Source: Pseudoalteromonas sp. NC201 (GTDB lineage Bacteria > Pseudomonadota > Gammaproteobacteria > Enterobacterales > Alteromonadaceae). Taken from it: a stretch of DNA of 64,000 nt. The stretch lies in the NCBI RefSeq assembly GCF_002850255.1, contig NZ_CP022522.1:624097-688096 (forward strand). Reading direction: 5' to 3'. The notes under the pieces are model-generated. The model searched no databases and was not told the origin of the DNA. It saw nothing but the letters and a program-made list of their open reading frames with translations. A program made the translations under genes and the position numbers. Shown here piece by piece: positions 27,027 to 35,796 of this stretch; position 1 is the stretch's first letter; the number at the start of each line of letters is the position of its first letter.

Positions 27027-28215
27027 TAAAAACACATTAATAACCTATATATTTTTTATATTCTCACCTATTTTTTCTATTCCATTGATATTGATTCAGT
27101 TGTTTAATAATGTCAATAAAGGGATGGTGTTGTTGATTTCAGCTCTTTATGCCTTGCTGAGTTTTAAGTATATACCTAATATAACTAATGATAAAAAAAG
27201 GTATATTGAAAGGTTTGATTTGTTTTCTGGTTACGATTTTAAAGAGTTGATAAACTATTTCGTAACTGTGAAAAGGCCTGATTTTGTTTTTGATGGTATT
27301 AACTTTGCGTTTTCAAAGTTGGGTCTTGGTGTTAATTATTTTTTCTTTTTTATAACTTTTGTTACGATTTATTTGTATTTTTGTTTTATTAAATTGCAGT
27401 GCTCAAAAATGTCTAACAAAAAGTTTTTGTTTGGTATTTTTACTGTTCTCTTTGTTGTTTTTTCTGTTTCATTGCCCAGTATATTTTCTGGGGTGCGTTT
27501 CCTTTTTGCTGGCAGTATTTTTGTTTGGGGAGTGTATTTTTTATTTGCAGATGACAGAAGGTTGTGGCTAGTTTTTTGTTTATTTTTAACTTCAGCGCTT
27601 ACGCATTATAGTTTCATTCTTTTAATATTTGCGGCTCTTTTTTCGGTGGTAAATTACAAAAGAGTTGTTATATCTTTAATTTTGTTTGTTTCATTGCTTT
27701 TGCTTTTTGGGACATCAGTGGCAAAAGAATCATTTGAAAGTATTTTAAGTTTTTTAACTTTGCCTGAAAGTTACTTAAATAAAGCAAGCTTATATATGCA
27801 GGAAGATATAGAAAGTAGTTTTAATGCAAAAATTCTAAGTTTTTTAAGGCATTTGTGGTTGTTTTATTTGATGGTGTTTTTGTTTTTTAACTATGAGAGA
27901 AATAGTAAGTATTATGCGTTTATAGTTAATCTTGTTTTTGTTGTTTGCTTTGTGTCATTTATAGATACAGCATTTTATCGATATGCTCTGTTTCTAAAGA
28001 TATTGTTTGTACCTTATGTGTTCTATTTATCTACCAAAAGAGAAAGTGCGGGCACTAATGTTAATTTTTTGCTTTTTTCTGTTTTTTATTTTTTAGGATT
28101 CGTGGTAGATATTGTCGTTATAAGGGATAATATAGCAGCATCATATAGTTCAGGTGTCTGGTCATTGTATGAAATTTTGACGACTTCAAATGCTGATATA
28201 TCTTTAGTTGAGTGA
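27007..28215 (+). CDS. EpsG-family polysaccharide polymerase (Wzy-like)
   Basis: 402 residues, very hydrophobic with about 10 membrane helices. The pattern of D-x-x-RY-like motif (DKKRYIERFDLFSGYDF), FDGINFAFSKLGLGVNYFF, SGVRFLFAGSIFVWGVYFLF and LTHYSF is that of the EpsG family, which acts as Wzy polymerase in many EPS clusters. It overlaps the ATP-grasp gene by 20 bases. It is strongly T-rich. It is the second polymerase candidate in the window, besides 11212-12465. Confidence 0.85.
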   Translation: MKPVIINKNTLITYIFFIFSPIFSIPLILIQLFNNVNKGMVLLISALYALLSFKYIPNITNDKKRYIERFDLFSGYDFKELINYFVTVKRPDFVFDGINFAFSKLGLGVNYFFFFITFVTIYLYFCFIKLQCSKMSNKKFLFGIFTVLFVVFSVSLPSIFSGVRFLFAGSIFVWGVYFLFADDRRLWLVFCLFLTSALTHYSFILLIFAALFSVVNYKRVVISLILFVSLLLLFGTSVAKESFESILSFLTLPESYLNKASLYMQEDIESSFNAKILSFLRHLWLFYLMVFLFFNYERNSKYYAFIVNLVFVVCFVSFIDTAFYRYALFLKILFVPYVFYLSTKRESAGTNVNFLLFSVFYFLGFVVDIVVIRDNIAASYSSGVWSLYEILTTSNADISLVE

Positions 28216-28290
28216 TTTTAGGGGGTAGTAACTTTTTCTCTTTAATATGTTTTTCTTATGCTGTCGTATTAGCCATATGGATATAAATTT

Positions 28291-29391
28291 ATGAGAATTA
28301 AAAATGTAATTTTTTTTGTTTCTACTCTTGATAGTGGGGGGTTGGAAAACTATCTCTTGCGCTTTCTATATGAAAAGCATAGCAGTTTTGATGGTGTTTA
28401 TGTTTATTGTAAAAGTGGAAATGCAGGGCAACTTGAAGAAAAATACCGAAAAATAAATAATGTTCACATTGTCCTAGGTAAGTTAGGAGCTCTTAATTTA
28501 TTTTCACATATAAAATTAGCTTTTTTCATAAAGAAAAATAGAATCGATGCAGTTTGTGATTTTACAGGGAATTTCTCAGCATTACCTCTTTTGTTTTCTC
28601 GTTTTGCAGGGGTGAAAAAGCGTGTTGCTTCTTACCGAAACTCATCTGACCGATTTAAGAAAGGTCTTTTAAAAAACACCTTTAGTAACTTTTTGAAATT
28701 TACTGTAAATAAAAGTGCTACTAATATAATCGCGAATTCTGAAGCGGGTCTAAATTATTTTTATACCAATAAGTGGAAAAGCGACAAGCGTTTTTCTGTA
28801 ATTCGCAACGGTTTAAACTCTTATGAATTACTTGCAGAAAGTGGAAATTTAAGAAAGGATTTTGGCATATCTGACCAAGCATTTGTCATTGGCCACACAG
28901 GCCGTTTTAATGAGGCTAAGAACCATTCTACAATCTTAGCCGTTGCCGAGATTTTACTGAAAAAGTATCAAGATATATATTTTATTTTATGCGGAAATGG
29001 TGTCTTGGAGAACCTTCGGTCATCAGTAGTTTCAAAACAGCTTAATGAAAGAATATTTTTATTTGAAAATCGTAACGATGTCCCTCGTTTTTTGAATACT
29101 ATGAATTGTTATTTTTTCCCATCAATTACAGAAGGGCAGCCTAACGCTCTTATTGAGGCTATGGTTTTAGGGCTGCCATATGTTGCTTCAGATATTGCTT
29201 CAATTCGAGAGACAGCCAGCGAACACTATAAGCTTTATGACCCATTAGATGTAGAAGGTCTTTCTGAAGCGCTTGAAAAGCTTTACTTAAATAACACTCC
29301 GAGAGACATAAGTTTACAAAAGGAAACTTGCGAAAGGTTTGAACACACAAAGAGGTTTGACGACTTTTATCGCGTGCTTTCAGGTATGTAA
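28291..29391 (+). CDS. GT4-family glycosyltransferase
   Basis: 366 residues, GT-B fold. N-terminal acceptor domain has TLDSGGLENYLLRF; the C-terminal donor domain has IGHTGRFNEAKNHSTILAV and the E-x7-E signature in ITEGQPNALIEAMVLGLPYVASD. It adds one sugar of the repeat unit at the cytoplasmic face; donor and linkage cannot be told. A 75-base gap separates it from the polymerase gene. Confidence 0.88.
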   Translation: MRIKNVIFFVSTLDSGGLENYLLRFLYEKHSSFDGVYVYCKSGNAGQLEEKYRKINNVHIVLGKLGALNLFSHIKLAFFIKKNRIDAVCDFTGNFSALPLLFSRFAGVKKRVASYRNSSDRFKKGLLKNTFSNFLKFTVNKSATNIIANSEAGLNYFYTNKWKSDKRFSVIRNGLNSYELLAESGNLRKDFGISDQAFVIGHTGRFNEAKNHSTILAVAEILLKKYQDIYFILCGNGVLENLRSSVVSKQLNERIFLFENRNDVPRFLNTMNCYFFPSITEGQPNALIEAMVLGLPYVASDIASIRETASEHYKLYDPLDVEGLSEALEKLYLNNTPRDISLQKETCERFEHTKRFDDFYRVLSGM

Positions 29392-29578
29392 TAAAATAGA
29401 TTAGTTTTTGGTTTGCTTTGCAGTGATTGGCTTGCAGGAAGCTTTATATGGCTTTTGTTTTCATAGTCATATATTTTTTGTGAAGACTTTGCTTTATAAA
29501 ATTTTTGTTTATGCAGTGTGTATTCTTTATCTATGTTGTTATATTTGATTTTTATTAATTGGTTTTGGTGTGTTAAAA

Positions 29579-30715
29579 ATGAATGTTAAAGTAGTCCGGG
29601 TAAGTTTAGAGCATCGTTTTTACCTCTATAATGGGGAGTATTATACTCGGTTAGCGTTTCCTTATCTGTATTGGAAAGATTATCTAAGATACTTTGATAA
29701 AGTTGAAGTGATAGCTAGAGTTAAGAATTTAGAATCGATAAATCAAGATTACAAAAGAGTTGATGGAGAAAATGTCGATGTAATACCTATGCCATATTAT
29801 GTTGGATTAAAAAATTTTATTTTTAAGCTCCCAAGTTTATTGTTTCGGGCATCTAATTTAGTTAATTCAAAAGATTACTTTATTCTTAGAAGCGGCAATG
29901 TTTCAAATGTATTATGGGTTTTTATTGTTCTATATAGAAAGCAGTACCTTAGAGAATATCCAGGGAATGTATATGAAGGAGTAACAGGGTTTGCAGGGAA
30001 AGGCATTCATATAAAGTTACTTGCTTATTTCTTGGATGGTTTGGCTAAAAAACAGGCTTTGCTGTCTAAGGCAAATAGTTTTGTCAGTGAAGATTGCAAA
30101 GCAATTTATTCCACAAGGAAGCCAAGTTATGTATTTTCAAGTTTCAATATCGATGAAATAAATGTTCAAAAAGAAAATTATAGCTATGGAGGGGAGTTTA
30201 ATCTTGTTTCTGTAGGACGTTTAGAAGGAGAAAAAGGCCACAAAGATCTTATAAGTGCATTATCTAAAATTAAAATAAAGACTAAGCTAAAGATTATTGG
30301 TGACGGTAGCCAGCTAGGTGCTCTTCGTCAACAAGCTGCCTACTTAGATGTAGATGTCGATTTTTTAGGTGCTATTACGGACCGGGACAAGCTTTTTAAA
30401 ATTATTGCTGATTCAGATCTTTACATAATCCCATCTCATACTGAGGGGATGCCACGCTCTCTCCTTGAGTCTATGGCAATAGGCATGCCTTGTATAGGTA
30501 CTTTTGTCGGTGGTATACCAGAGGTACTAAATTCTGATTATTTAGTGCAAGCAAAAAAAATAGAAGCTTTATCTGATTTAATCTTAAAAGTATCTAAGGA
30601 TGAGAAGCTTAGAATAAATATGGGTAGAGAGAATCGTTTATTTATAAGAGAAAAATATTCCAGAGAAAATATGGATAAACAAAAATTAAAATTTTGGGGT
30701 GAGTTATATAAATGA
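29579..30715 (+). CDS. GT4-family glycosyltransferase
   Basis: 378 residues from ATG 29579 (a GTG at 29570 is the alternative). Donor-domain motifs are LVSVGRLEGEKGHKDLI and the E-x7-E region HTEGMPRSLLESMAIGMPCIG, followed by TFVGGIPEVL. The N-terminal half contains a basic, membrane-associating region. It is preceded by 187 bases without a gene, the widest gap in this part of the operon, and overlaps the next gene by ATGA. Confidence 0.88.
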   Translation: MNVKVVRVSLEHRFYLYNGEYYTRLAFPYLYWKDYLRYFDKVEVIARVKNLESINQDYKRVDGENVDVIPMPYYVGLKNFIFKLPSLLFRASNLVNSKDYFILRSGNVSNVLWVFIVLYRKQYLREYPGNVYEGVTGFAGKGIHIKLLAYFLDGLAKKQALLSKANSFVSEDCKAIYSTRKPSYVFSSFNIDEINVQKENYSYGGEFNLVSVGRLEGEKGHKDLISALSKIKIKTKLKIIGDGSQLGALRQQAAYLDVDVDFLGAITDRDKLFKIIADSDLYIIPSHTEGMPRSLLESMAIGMPCIGTFVGGIPEVLNSDYLVQAKKIEALSDLILKVSKDEKLRINMGRENRLFIREKYSRENMDKQKLKFWGELYK

Positions 30716-31284
30716 ATTTAATGAAAGAAATTAAATATCAGCTTAGATATGCACTTCCTGTATGGTTTATGCAGCTTCTTACTTCTTGGTTGCCCGATAT
30801 TTCCGTTTGTATCAGGATTAGAGGCTTGTTGGTTTCAATTTTTTTACCCGGAATGCCAAGGAAGTTAACATTAGGTCGAGATGTGACCTTACTTGCTATT
30901 AACCGCTTTAAAATAGGAGATAATGTATATATTGCGAAAGGCTGTTGGATTAATGCTATCGGAGGTGTAACTTTTGAAGATGAAGTGGTTTTGGCCCCCT
31001 ATGTAGTAATGTCTTCAAATAATCATGGTTTTAAAGATGGCTCAGTAAAAAGAGGTGGCGCACATCCCGGGCCAATACAAGTTGGCTTTGGTACATGGGT
31101 TGCCGCGCACTCTGTAATTGCAGCAAACGTAAATATAGGTAAAGGAAACTTAGTTGCCGCTAACAGCGTGGTGACTAAGTCAACATCAGATAATAGTGTT
31201 CAAGCTGGTGTACCTGCAAAGCACATAAAAACACGACTAGACAATCCGTCAACAATAAACAGTAAGCACGACATTAATCTATGA
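30712..31284 (+). CDS. Left-handed beta-helix acyltransferase
   Basis: 190 residues. After a 45-residue amphipathic start, hexapeptide repeats (IGDNVYIAKGCWINAIGGVTF, EVVLAPYVVMSS, ANVNIGKGNLVAANSVV, ending AGVPAKHI) define a WbbJ/LacA-type acetyltransferase; NNHGF supplies the probable catalytic histidine. It probably O-acetylates a sugar of the repeat unit. It is coupled on both sides by ATGA overlaps. Confidence 0.87.
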   Translation: MNLMKEIKYQLRYALPVWFMQLLTSWLPDISVCIRIRGLLVSIFLPGMPRKLTLGRDVTLLAINRFKIGDNVYIAKGCWINAIGGVTFEDEVVLAPYVVMSSNNHGFKDGSVKRGGAHPGPIQVGFGTWVAAHSVIAANVNIGKGNLVAANSVVTKSTSDNSVQAGVPAKHIKTRLDNPSTINSKHDINL

Positions 31285-32417
31285 AAAAGAAAATATGCAT
31301 TATTGTTACTGATGCGGTTTCATTCAACTATTTAATGAAAGGGCAATTAGAATATTTATCTAATTCTGGTAAGTATGAAATAACATTAATTTCAGGAGGT
31401 GATGAAAAGCAAATAGCTATTTTGGAGCATAGAAATGTTGGTAGGTATGTCTACTTGCCATTTAGTCGTGAAATTGATATTAAAAAAGATATTTTTTGTG
31501 TAATTAGGCTTTTTGCTTTTTTTATTTTTAATCGGTTTGATGTTGTAGTTTACTCAACCCCTAAGGCCCTTTTGTTAGGTTCTATAAGTTCAGCTTTGAC
31601 GCTTCAAAAAAAGCGAATAGCAATTGTCAGAGGGCGAGTTTATGAGAACTACTTAGGAAAAAAGCGTAAATTCTTTGAGTTTTTAGATAGACTTTCTTTA
31701 TCTATTAGTAGTAAGTGTATTTTTATTTCTAAATCTCTTATGCAAAACTTTATCGCAGAAAGAATTGTAGACTCTAGAAAATCTGCGGTTTTACTAAATG
31801 GTTCATCTAACGGCTTAGATTTTGACTGGGTAAATTCACCTTCAGTGAAAGATGAGCTATTAAAACTTAAAAAAGAAATTGGCTATAATGAGTCTGATTT
31901 CATAGCTGTATGTGTCGGTCGTATTTGTATTGATAAAGGTGTTGTTGAGCTTGAAGCAATTTTTAATAATTTAAAGCACTACTCTGAATTTAAGTTAGTT
32001 CTTGTTGGGCGCATAGAGAATGAGCTCGCGAAAGATATCATAGCTCGGCTCTCGGGCTTTGATAACTTTTTTCACTTTGACCAAGTTTCTGATGTTAGGT
32101 GTTTTTTCAAGTTGGCTAATTTACATTTATTTCTATCGCACAGAGAAGGTTTTGGTAATGTGGCGCTAGAAGCTGCAGGGTTTTGTGTTCCCACTTTTGG
32201 TTACGATGTGGTTGGAGTTAGGGATAGTGTATGTAATGGAGTAAGTGGTAAATTATTTCCTTTCCAAGAAGTGGAACTAATAGTTAAGGAAATTGAAGGT
32301 TATATTCACTCAAAAGAAAAATTAAAAGATGAATATTCTGAAAGTGCCATTTGGGCCAAGAGAAATTTTAAGTCAGCCACTGTTTGGGAAGCCTATGAAA
32401 AGGAATTTTACAAATGA
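31281..32417 (+). CDS. GT4-family glycosyltransferase
   Basis: 378 residues. The N-terminal pattern ([24 protein letters not shown]) and the donor-domain motifs [17 protein letters not shown] and [23 protein letters not shown], with ESAIWAK near the end, resemble WbnK/PglA-type GT4 enzymes that act next to a PglC-like initiator. It may therefore add the second sugar onto the PglC-made lipid-linked monosaccharide; that is inference from neighbours. ATGA overlaps on both sides. Confidence 0.87.
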   Translation: MKKKICIIVTDAVSFNYLMKGQLEYLSNSGKYEITLISGGDEKQIAILEHRNVGRYVYLPFSREIDIKKDIFCVIRLFAFFIFNRFDVVVYSTPKALLLGSISSALTLQKKRIAIVRGRVYENYLGKKRKFFEFLDRLSLSISSKCIFISKSLMQNFIAERIVDSRKSAVLLNGSSNGLDFDWVNSPSVKDELLKLKKEIGYNESDFIAVCVGRICIDKGVVELEAIFNNLKHYSEFKLVLVGRIENELAKDIIARLSGFDNFFHFDQVSDVRCFFKLANLHLFLSHREGFGNVALEAAGFCVPTFGYDVVGVRDSVCNGVSGKLFPFQEVELIVKEIEGYIHSKEKLKDEYSESAIWAKRNFKSATVWEAYEKEFYK

Positions 32418-33010
32418 AACGCATCTTTGATTTTTTAGTTGCTTTGTGTGCAATACTCATTTTAATGCCAATTATTGTGATTGTTGCAGTGTTGATACAT
32501 TTTAAATTAGGTTCTCCTATTTTATTTACTCAAGCTCGGCCTGGCCTCAATGGCAAAATATTCAAGATGATGAAATTCAGAACCATGCTCGATACAAAAG
32601 ATGAGCACGGGAATTTATTGTCAGATGACCAGCGTATGACCAAGTTTGGTGGTTTTTTACGTTCAACTAGCTTAGACGAGCTACCAGGGCTGTTAAATGT
32701 GATTAAAGGTGATATGAGTCTTGTTGGCCCAAGACCTCTACTTATTCAGTACTTGCCTCTTTATAGTCAAGAGCAAGCTCGGCGCCATGATGTACGACCC
32801 GGTATTACAGGATGGGCGCAAGTTAACGGACGTAATGCAATTAGCTGGGAAGAAAAGTTTAAGCTTGATGTTTGGTATGTGGAAAACCAAAGCTTTTTAC
32901 TAGATATAAAAATACTCTTTTTGACCGTAAAAAAAGTATTTGTACGTGAAGGTATCAGCGCTGATGGTGAGGCGACAATGTCTCTTTTTAAAGGGAGCGA
33001 TAAGAAATGA
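32414..33010 (+). CDS. PglC-like initiating sugar-phosphate transferase
   Basis: 198 residues, the short monotopic form of the bacterial sugar transferase family. One hydrophobic re-entrant helix (about 5-28), then KMMKFRTM, the active-site [21 protein letters not shown] (Asp-Glu dyad) and [18 protein letters not shown]. It transfers a sugar-1-phosphate, in PglC diNAcBac-1-P, to undecaprenyl phosphate. With the following four genes it forms a Pgl-like block for a 4-amino-sugar. It is a second initiator besides WecA. Confidence 0.92.
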   Translation: MKRIFDFLVALCAILILMPIIVIVAVLIHFKLGSPILFTQARPGLNGKIFKMMKFRTMLDTKDEHGNLLSDDQRMTKFGGFLRSTSLDELPGLLNVIKGDMSLVGPRPLLIQYLPLYSQEQARRHDVRPGITGWAQVNGRNAISWEEKFKLDVWYVENQSFLLDIKILFLTVKKVFVREGISADGEATMSLFKGSDKK

Positions 33011-33642
33011 AAGAAATTATAATTATAGGTGGTGGAGGGTTTGCTAAAGAGGTTGTTTGGCTTGCTCAAGATTGTAATCGTAAGGTAAGAGGTGTGTTAG
33101 ATGATAATGCTTCGACACATGGTACCGACGTCCAAGGTGCAATCGTTTTAGGTTCAGTTGACTCTTGGGTAGATTACTCTTTAGATTGTGAGTTTATAAT
33201 AGCTATCGGTAATCCTAGAACACGTAAGGCTGTTTCAGATAAAATGCATCTATTAGGAAAGCCGAATTTTGCAACACTGATCCATCCTAGTGTTAGATAT
33301 TCCAATACTGTTTGTATCGGTAAAGGCAGTATTATTTGTGCAGGCTCAATATTAACTGCTGACATAGAGATGGGGACTCACAATATATTAAATCTTAATG
33401 TGACGGTTGGACATGAGTGCAATTTTGGTGATTTTATAACTGTCGCCCCCATGGCTGCTGTTTCTGGAAATGTATTATTAGATGATTTAGTTGAAATTGG
33501 TACGGGTGCAACAATTAGGCAAGGTTTAAACCTTCAGAAAGGCTCTATGCTTGGTATGGGAGGAGTCTTGACTAAAAATATCCCTGAAAGAACGATTTTT
33601 GCAGGTAACCCTGCAAAGAAATTAAAGGAGATAGCTGAGTAA
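33007..33642 (+). CDS. PglD/NeuD-like sugar N- or O-acyltransferase
   Basis: 211 residues. An N-terminal Rossmann-like PglD_N domain ([18 protein letters not shown]) is followed by a left-handed beta-helix with the catalytic histidine in [14 protein letters not shown] and an ending FAGNPAKKL. PglD acylates the 4-amino group of UDP-4-amino sugars. The next gene is a 3-hydroxyacyl-CoA dehydrogenase, so the acyl donor here may be 3-hydroxybutyryl-CoA rather than acetyl-CoA (inference). ATGA overlap with the initiator gene. Confidence 0.88.
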   Translation: MKEIIIIGGGGFAKEVVWLAQDCNRKVRGVLDDNASTHGTDVQGAIVLGSVDSWVDYSLDCEFIIAIGNPRTRKAVSDKMHLLGKPNFATLIHPSVRYSNTVCIGKGSIICAGSILTADIEMGTHNILNLNVTVGHECNFGDFITVAPMAAVSGNVLLDDLVEIGTGATIRQGLNLQKGSMLGMGGVLTKNIPERTIFAGNPAKKLKEIAE

Positions 33643-34487
33643 TGGAAGTGTCAATAGTTGGCTCAGGCACAATGGCTACAGGTATAGCTCAAGTATTATG
33701 TTTAAGTAATGAGGTTTCAAGAGTAAATTTAATTGCAAGAACAGAAGATAAAGCTATTGCTTCAAAAAGTACATGTGAAAAAAACATATCTAGACTTGCT
33801 CGCAAAGGGAAAGTTTCAGTAGAGCAGTCAAGTATGGCAATAGAAAAGGTATTCTGTTTTACAGAGCTTGCCACAGTATGTAATTCAGATTTAATTATTG
33901 AGGCGATTGCTGAGGATTTCATTGCTAAAATGGAGCTATTTTCCAAACTTGCCCAATTTATAAGTGAGTCAGTAATTGTTGCTTCTAATACTTCATCTCT
34001 CTCTATAACTGCTTTTGGTAGCGTTTTACCAAACCCTCAAAATGTAATTGGATTGCACTTCTTCAACCCAGCGCCGGTTATGGAACTAGTTGAAATTGTC
34101 GTTGGTCATGAAACTAGCCCTGAAGTAGTTGGTAAACTTCAAGTTCTGACTAAATCATTAGGGAAATCTCCTGTTGTAGTACAAGAAGCACCAGGTTTTG
34201 TTGTGAACCGAATGCTGATCCCAATGATTAACGAAGCTGTGAGTATTTTAGCTGAAGGTGTTGCTTCAGCTGAAGATATTGATAAGGCAATGAAATTAGG
34301 AGCCCATCATCCAATGGGACCATTAGCTCTGGCAGATTTAATCGGCAACGATGTAAATTTATCAATAATGGAGTCACTCTATAAAGAGACTGGAGATCCT
34401 AAGTACAGAGCACATCCTCTTTTGAGGAAAATGGTACGAGCAAATTGTCTTGGGCGTAAAACAAAAAGAGGCTTTTTTGAGTATTAA
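33642..34487 (+). CDS. 3-hydroxyacyl-CoA (3-hydroxybutyryl-CoA) dehydrogenase family
   Basis: 281 residues, the full length of single-domain 3-hydroxybutyryl-CoA dehydrogenases. NAD motif VGSGTMATGIAQ, IEAIAEDFIAKMELF, NTSSLSIT, the catalytic His in IGLHFFNPAPVMELVEIV and the C-terminal domain PGFVVNRMLIPMINEAV with GAHHPMGPLALADLIG are all intact. Normally it belongs to fatty-acid or butanoate metabolism. Here it starts on the last base of the PglD-like stop codon and precedes an aminotransferase, so it probably makes 3-hydroxybutyryl-CoA for decorating an amino sugar. Confidence 0.9.
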   Translation: MEVSIVGSGTMATGIAQVLCLSNEVSRVNLIARTEDKAIASKSTCEKNISRLARKGKVSVEQSSMAIEKVFCFTELATVCNSDLIIEAIAEDFIAKMELFSKLAQFISESVIVASNTSSLSITAFGSVLPNPQNVIGLHFFNPAPVMELVEIVVGHETSPEVVGKLQVLTKSLGKSPVVVQEAPGFVVNRMLIPMINEAVSILAEGVASAEDIDKAMKLGAHHPMGPLALADLIGNDVNLSIMESLYKETGDPKYRAHPLLRKMVRANCLGRKTKRGFFEY

Positions 34488-34490
34488 TCT

Positions 34491-35666
34491 ATGTTAAATT
34501 CCCCGTTTTCCCCTTGGCCTAGCTTTACTCAGCAAGAAGCAGACGCAGTAAGTAAAGTTGTACTTTCTAACAAAGTGAATTACTGGACTGGTACAGAAGG
34601 GCGTGAATTTGAAAAAGAGTTTGCAGCTTGGACTGGTGCTGAATATGCGATTGCACTTGGTAATGGCACATTAGCGTTAGATATTGCGTTGAAAGCATTG
34701 AACGTTGGTGAAGGAGATGAGGTTATTACTACTCCTCGTACTTTCTTAGCTTCTGCAAGTAGTATTGTTACAGCGGGAGCTGCACCTGTATTTGCCGACG
34801 TTGACTTAAATAGCCAAGCTATTACTGCTGAGTCTATTAAAGCGGTTTTAACACCTCAAACAAAAGCAGTTATTGTGGTGCATTTAGCTGGAATGCCTGC
34901 TGAAATGGATGCGATCATGGCCCTCAGTAAAGAGCATGGCTTCTATGTCATAGAAGACTGTGCTCAGGCACATGGTGCTAAGTATAAGGGTCGTTCAGTT
35001 GGTTCTATAGGCCATATAGGTGCTTGGTCATTTTGCCAAGATAAAATTATGACCACTGGTGGTGAAGGTGGAATGGTTACTACAAACTCCAAAGACCTAT
35101 GGTCAAAAATGTGGAGTTATAAAGACCACGGTAAAAGCTTTGATGCCATTTACAATCGTGAACACCCTCCTGGATTTCGCTGGTTGCATGAGAGTTTTGG
35201 CACTAATTGGCGTATGACAGAAATGCAAGCAGTGATTGGGCGTATTCAACTTACTCGTATGTCAGACTGGACGGCTAAAAGGCAAAGCAATGCTCAAGCG
35301 ATAGATCAAGTTGCAAAAGCATTCAATGTGGTACGTACAGTGCGCGTGCCGGATTATATTGAGCATGCAGAGTATAAACATTATTTGTTTGTAAACTCTG
35401 CGGCGCTTAGGGAAGGTTGGACAAGAGATCGCATAGTCGACGAAATCAACACGCTTGGCGTGCCCTGTTTTCAAGGTAGCTGCTCAGAAGTTTACCTAGA
35501 AAAAGCCTTTGATAGTACGCCTTGGCGACCAAAAGAGCGCTTAACAAATGCAGTAGAGTTAGGTGAAACATCTTTAATGTTTTTGGTGCACCCAACGCTT
35601 ACCACTGAAGAAATCAGCAAAACTTGTGAGGTAGTAAAGCAAGTACTTCACAAAGCATCACTATAA
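34491..35666 (+). CDS. PglE-like DegT/DnrJ/EryC1 sugar aminotransferase
   Basis: 391 residues. PLP-dependent sugar aminotransferase motifs: GNGTLALDIALKAL, TPRTFLASASSIV, VIEDCAQAHGA and SFCQDKIMTTGGEGGMV, in which the lysine should bind PLP. It would transfer an amino group to C4 of the UDP-4-keto-6-deoxy-HexNAc made by the WbpM/PglF-like enzyme encoded next. It lies three bases after the dehydrogenase. Confidence 0.93.
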   Translation: MLNSPFSPWPSFTQQEADAVSKVVLSNKVNYWTGTEGREFEKEFAAWTGAEYAIALGNGTLALDIALKALNVGEGDEVITTPRTFLASASSIVTAGAAPVFADVDLNSQAITAESIKAVLTPQTKAVIVVHLAGMPAEMDAIMALSKEHGFYVIEDCAQAHGAKYKGRSVGSIGHIGAWSFCQDKIMTTGGEGGMVTTNSKDLWSKMWSYKDHGKSFDAIYNREHPPGFRWLHESFGTNWRMTEMQAVIGRIQLTRMSDWTAKRQSNAQAIDQVAKAFNVVRTVRVPDYIEHAEYKHYLFVNSAALREGWTRDRIVDEINTLGVPCFQGSCSEVYLEKAFDSTPWRPKERLTNAVELGETSLMFLVHPTLTTEEISKTCEVVKQVLHKASL

Positions 35667-35796
35667 ATAGGAAGGGTGCGCACGCATCCTCCATATTTTC
35701 CTCATACATTTTTGCTACTTTTGTGTATACTGCAACATGTACTATGCTTTAGTTCGTCTGCGGTTTTAATTCGGATTGGAATAAAAAGGGAACACA

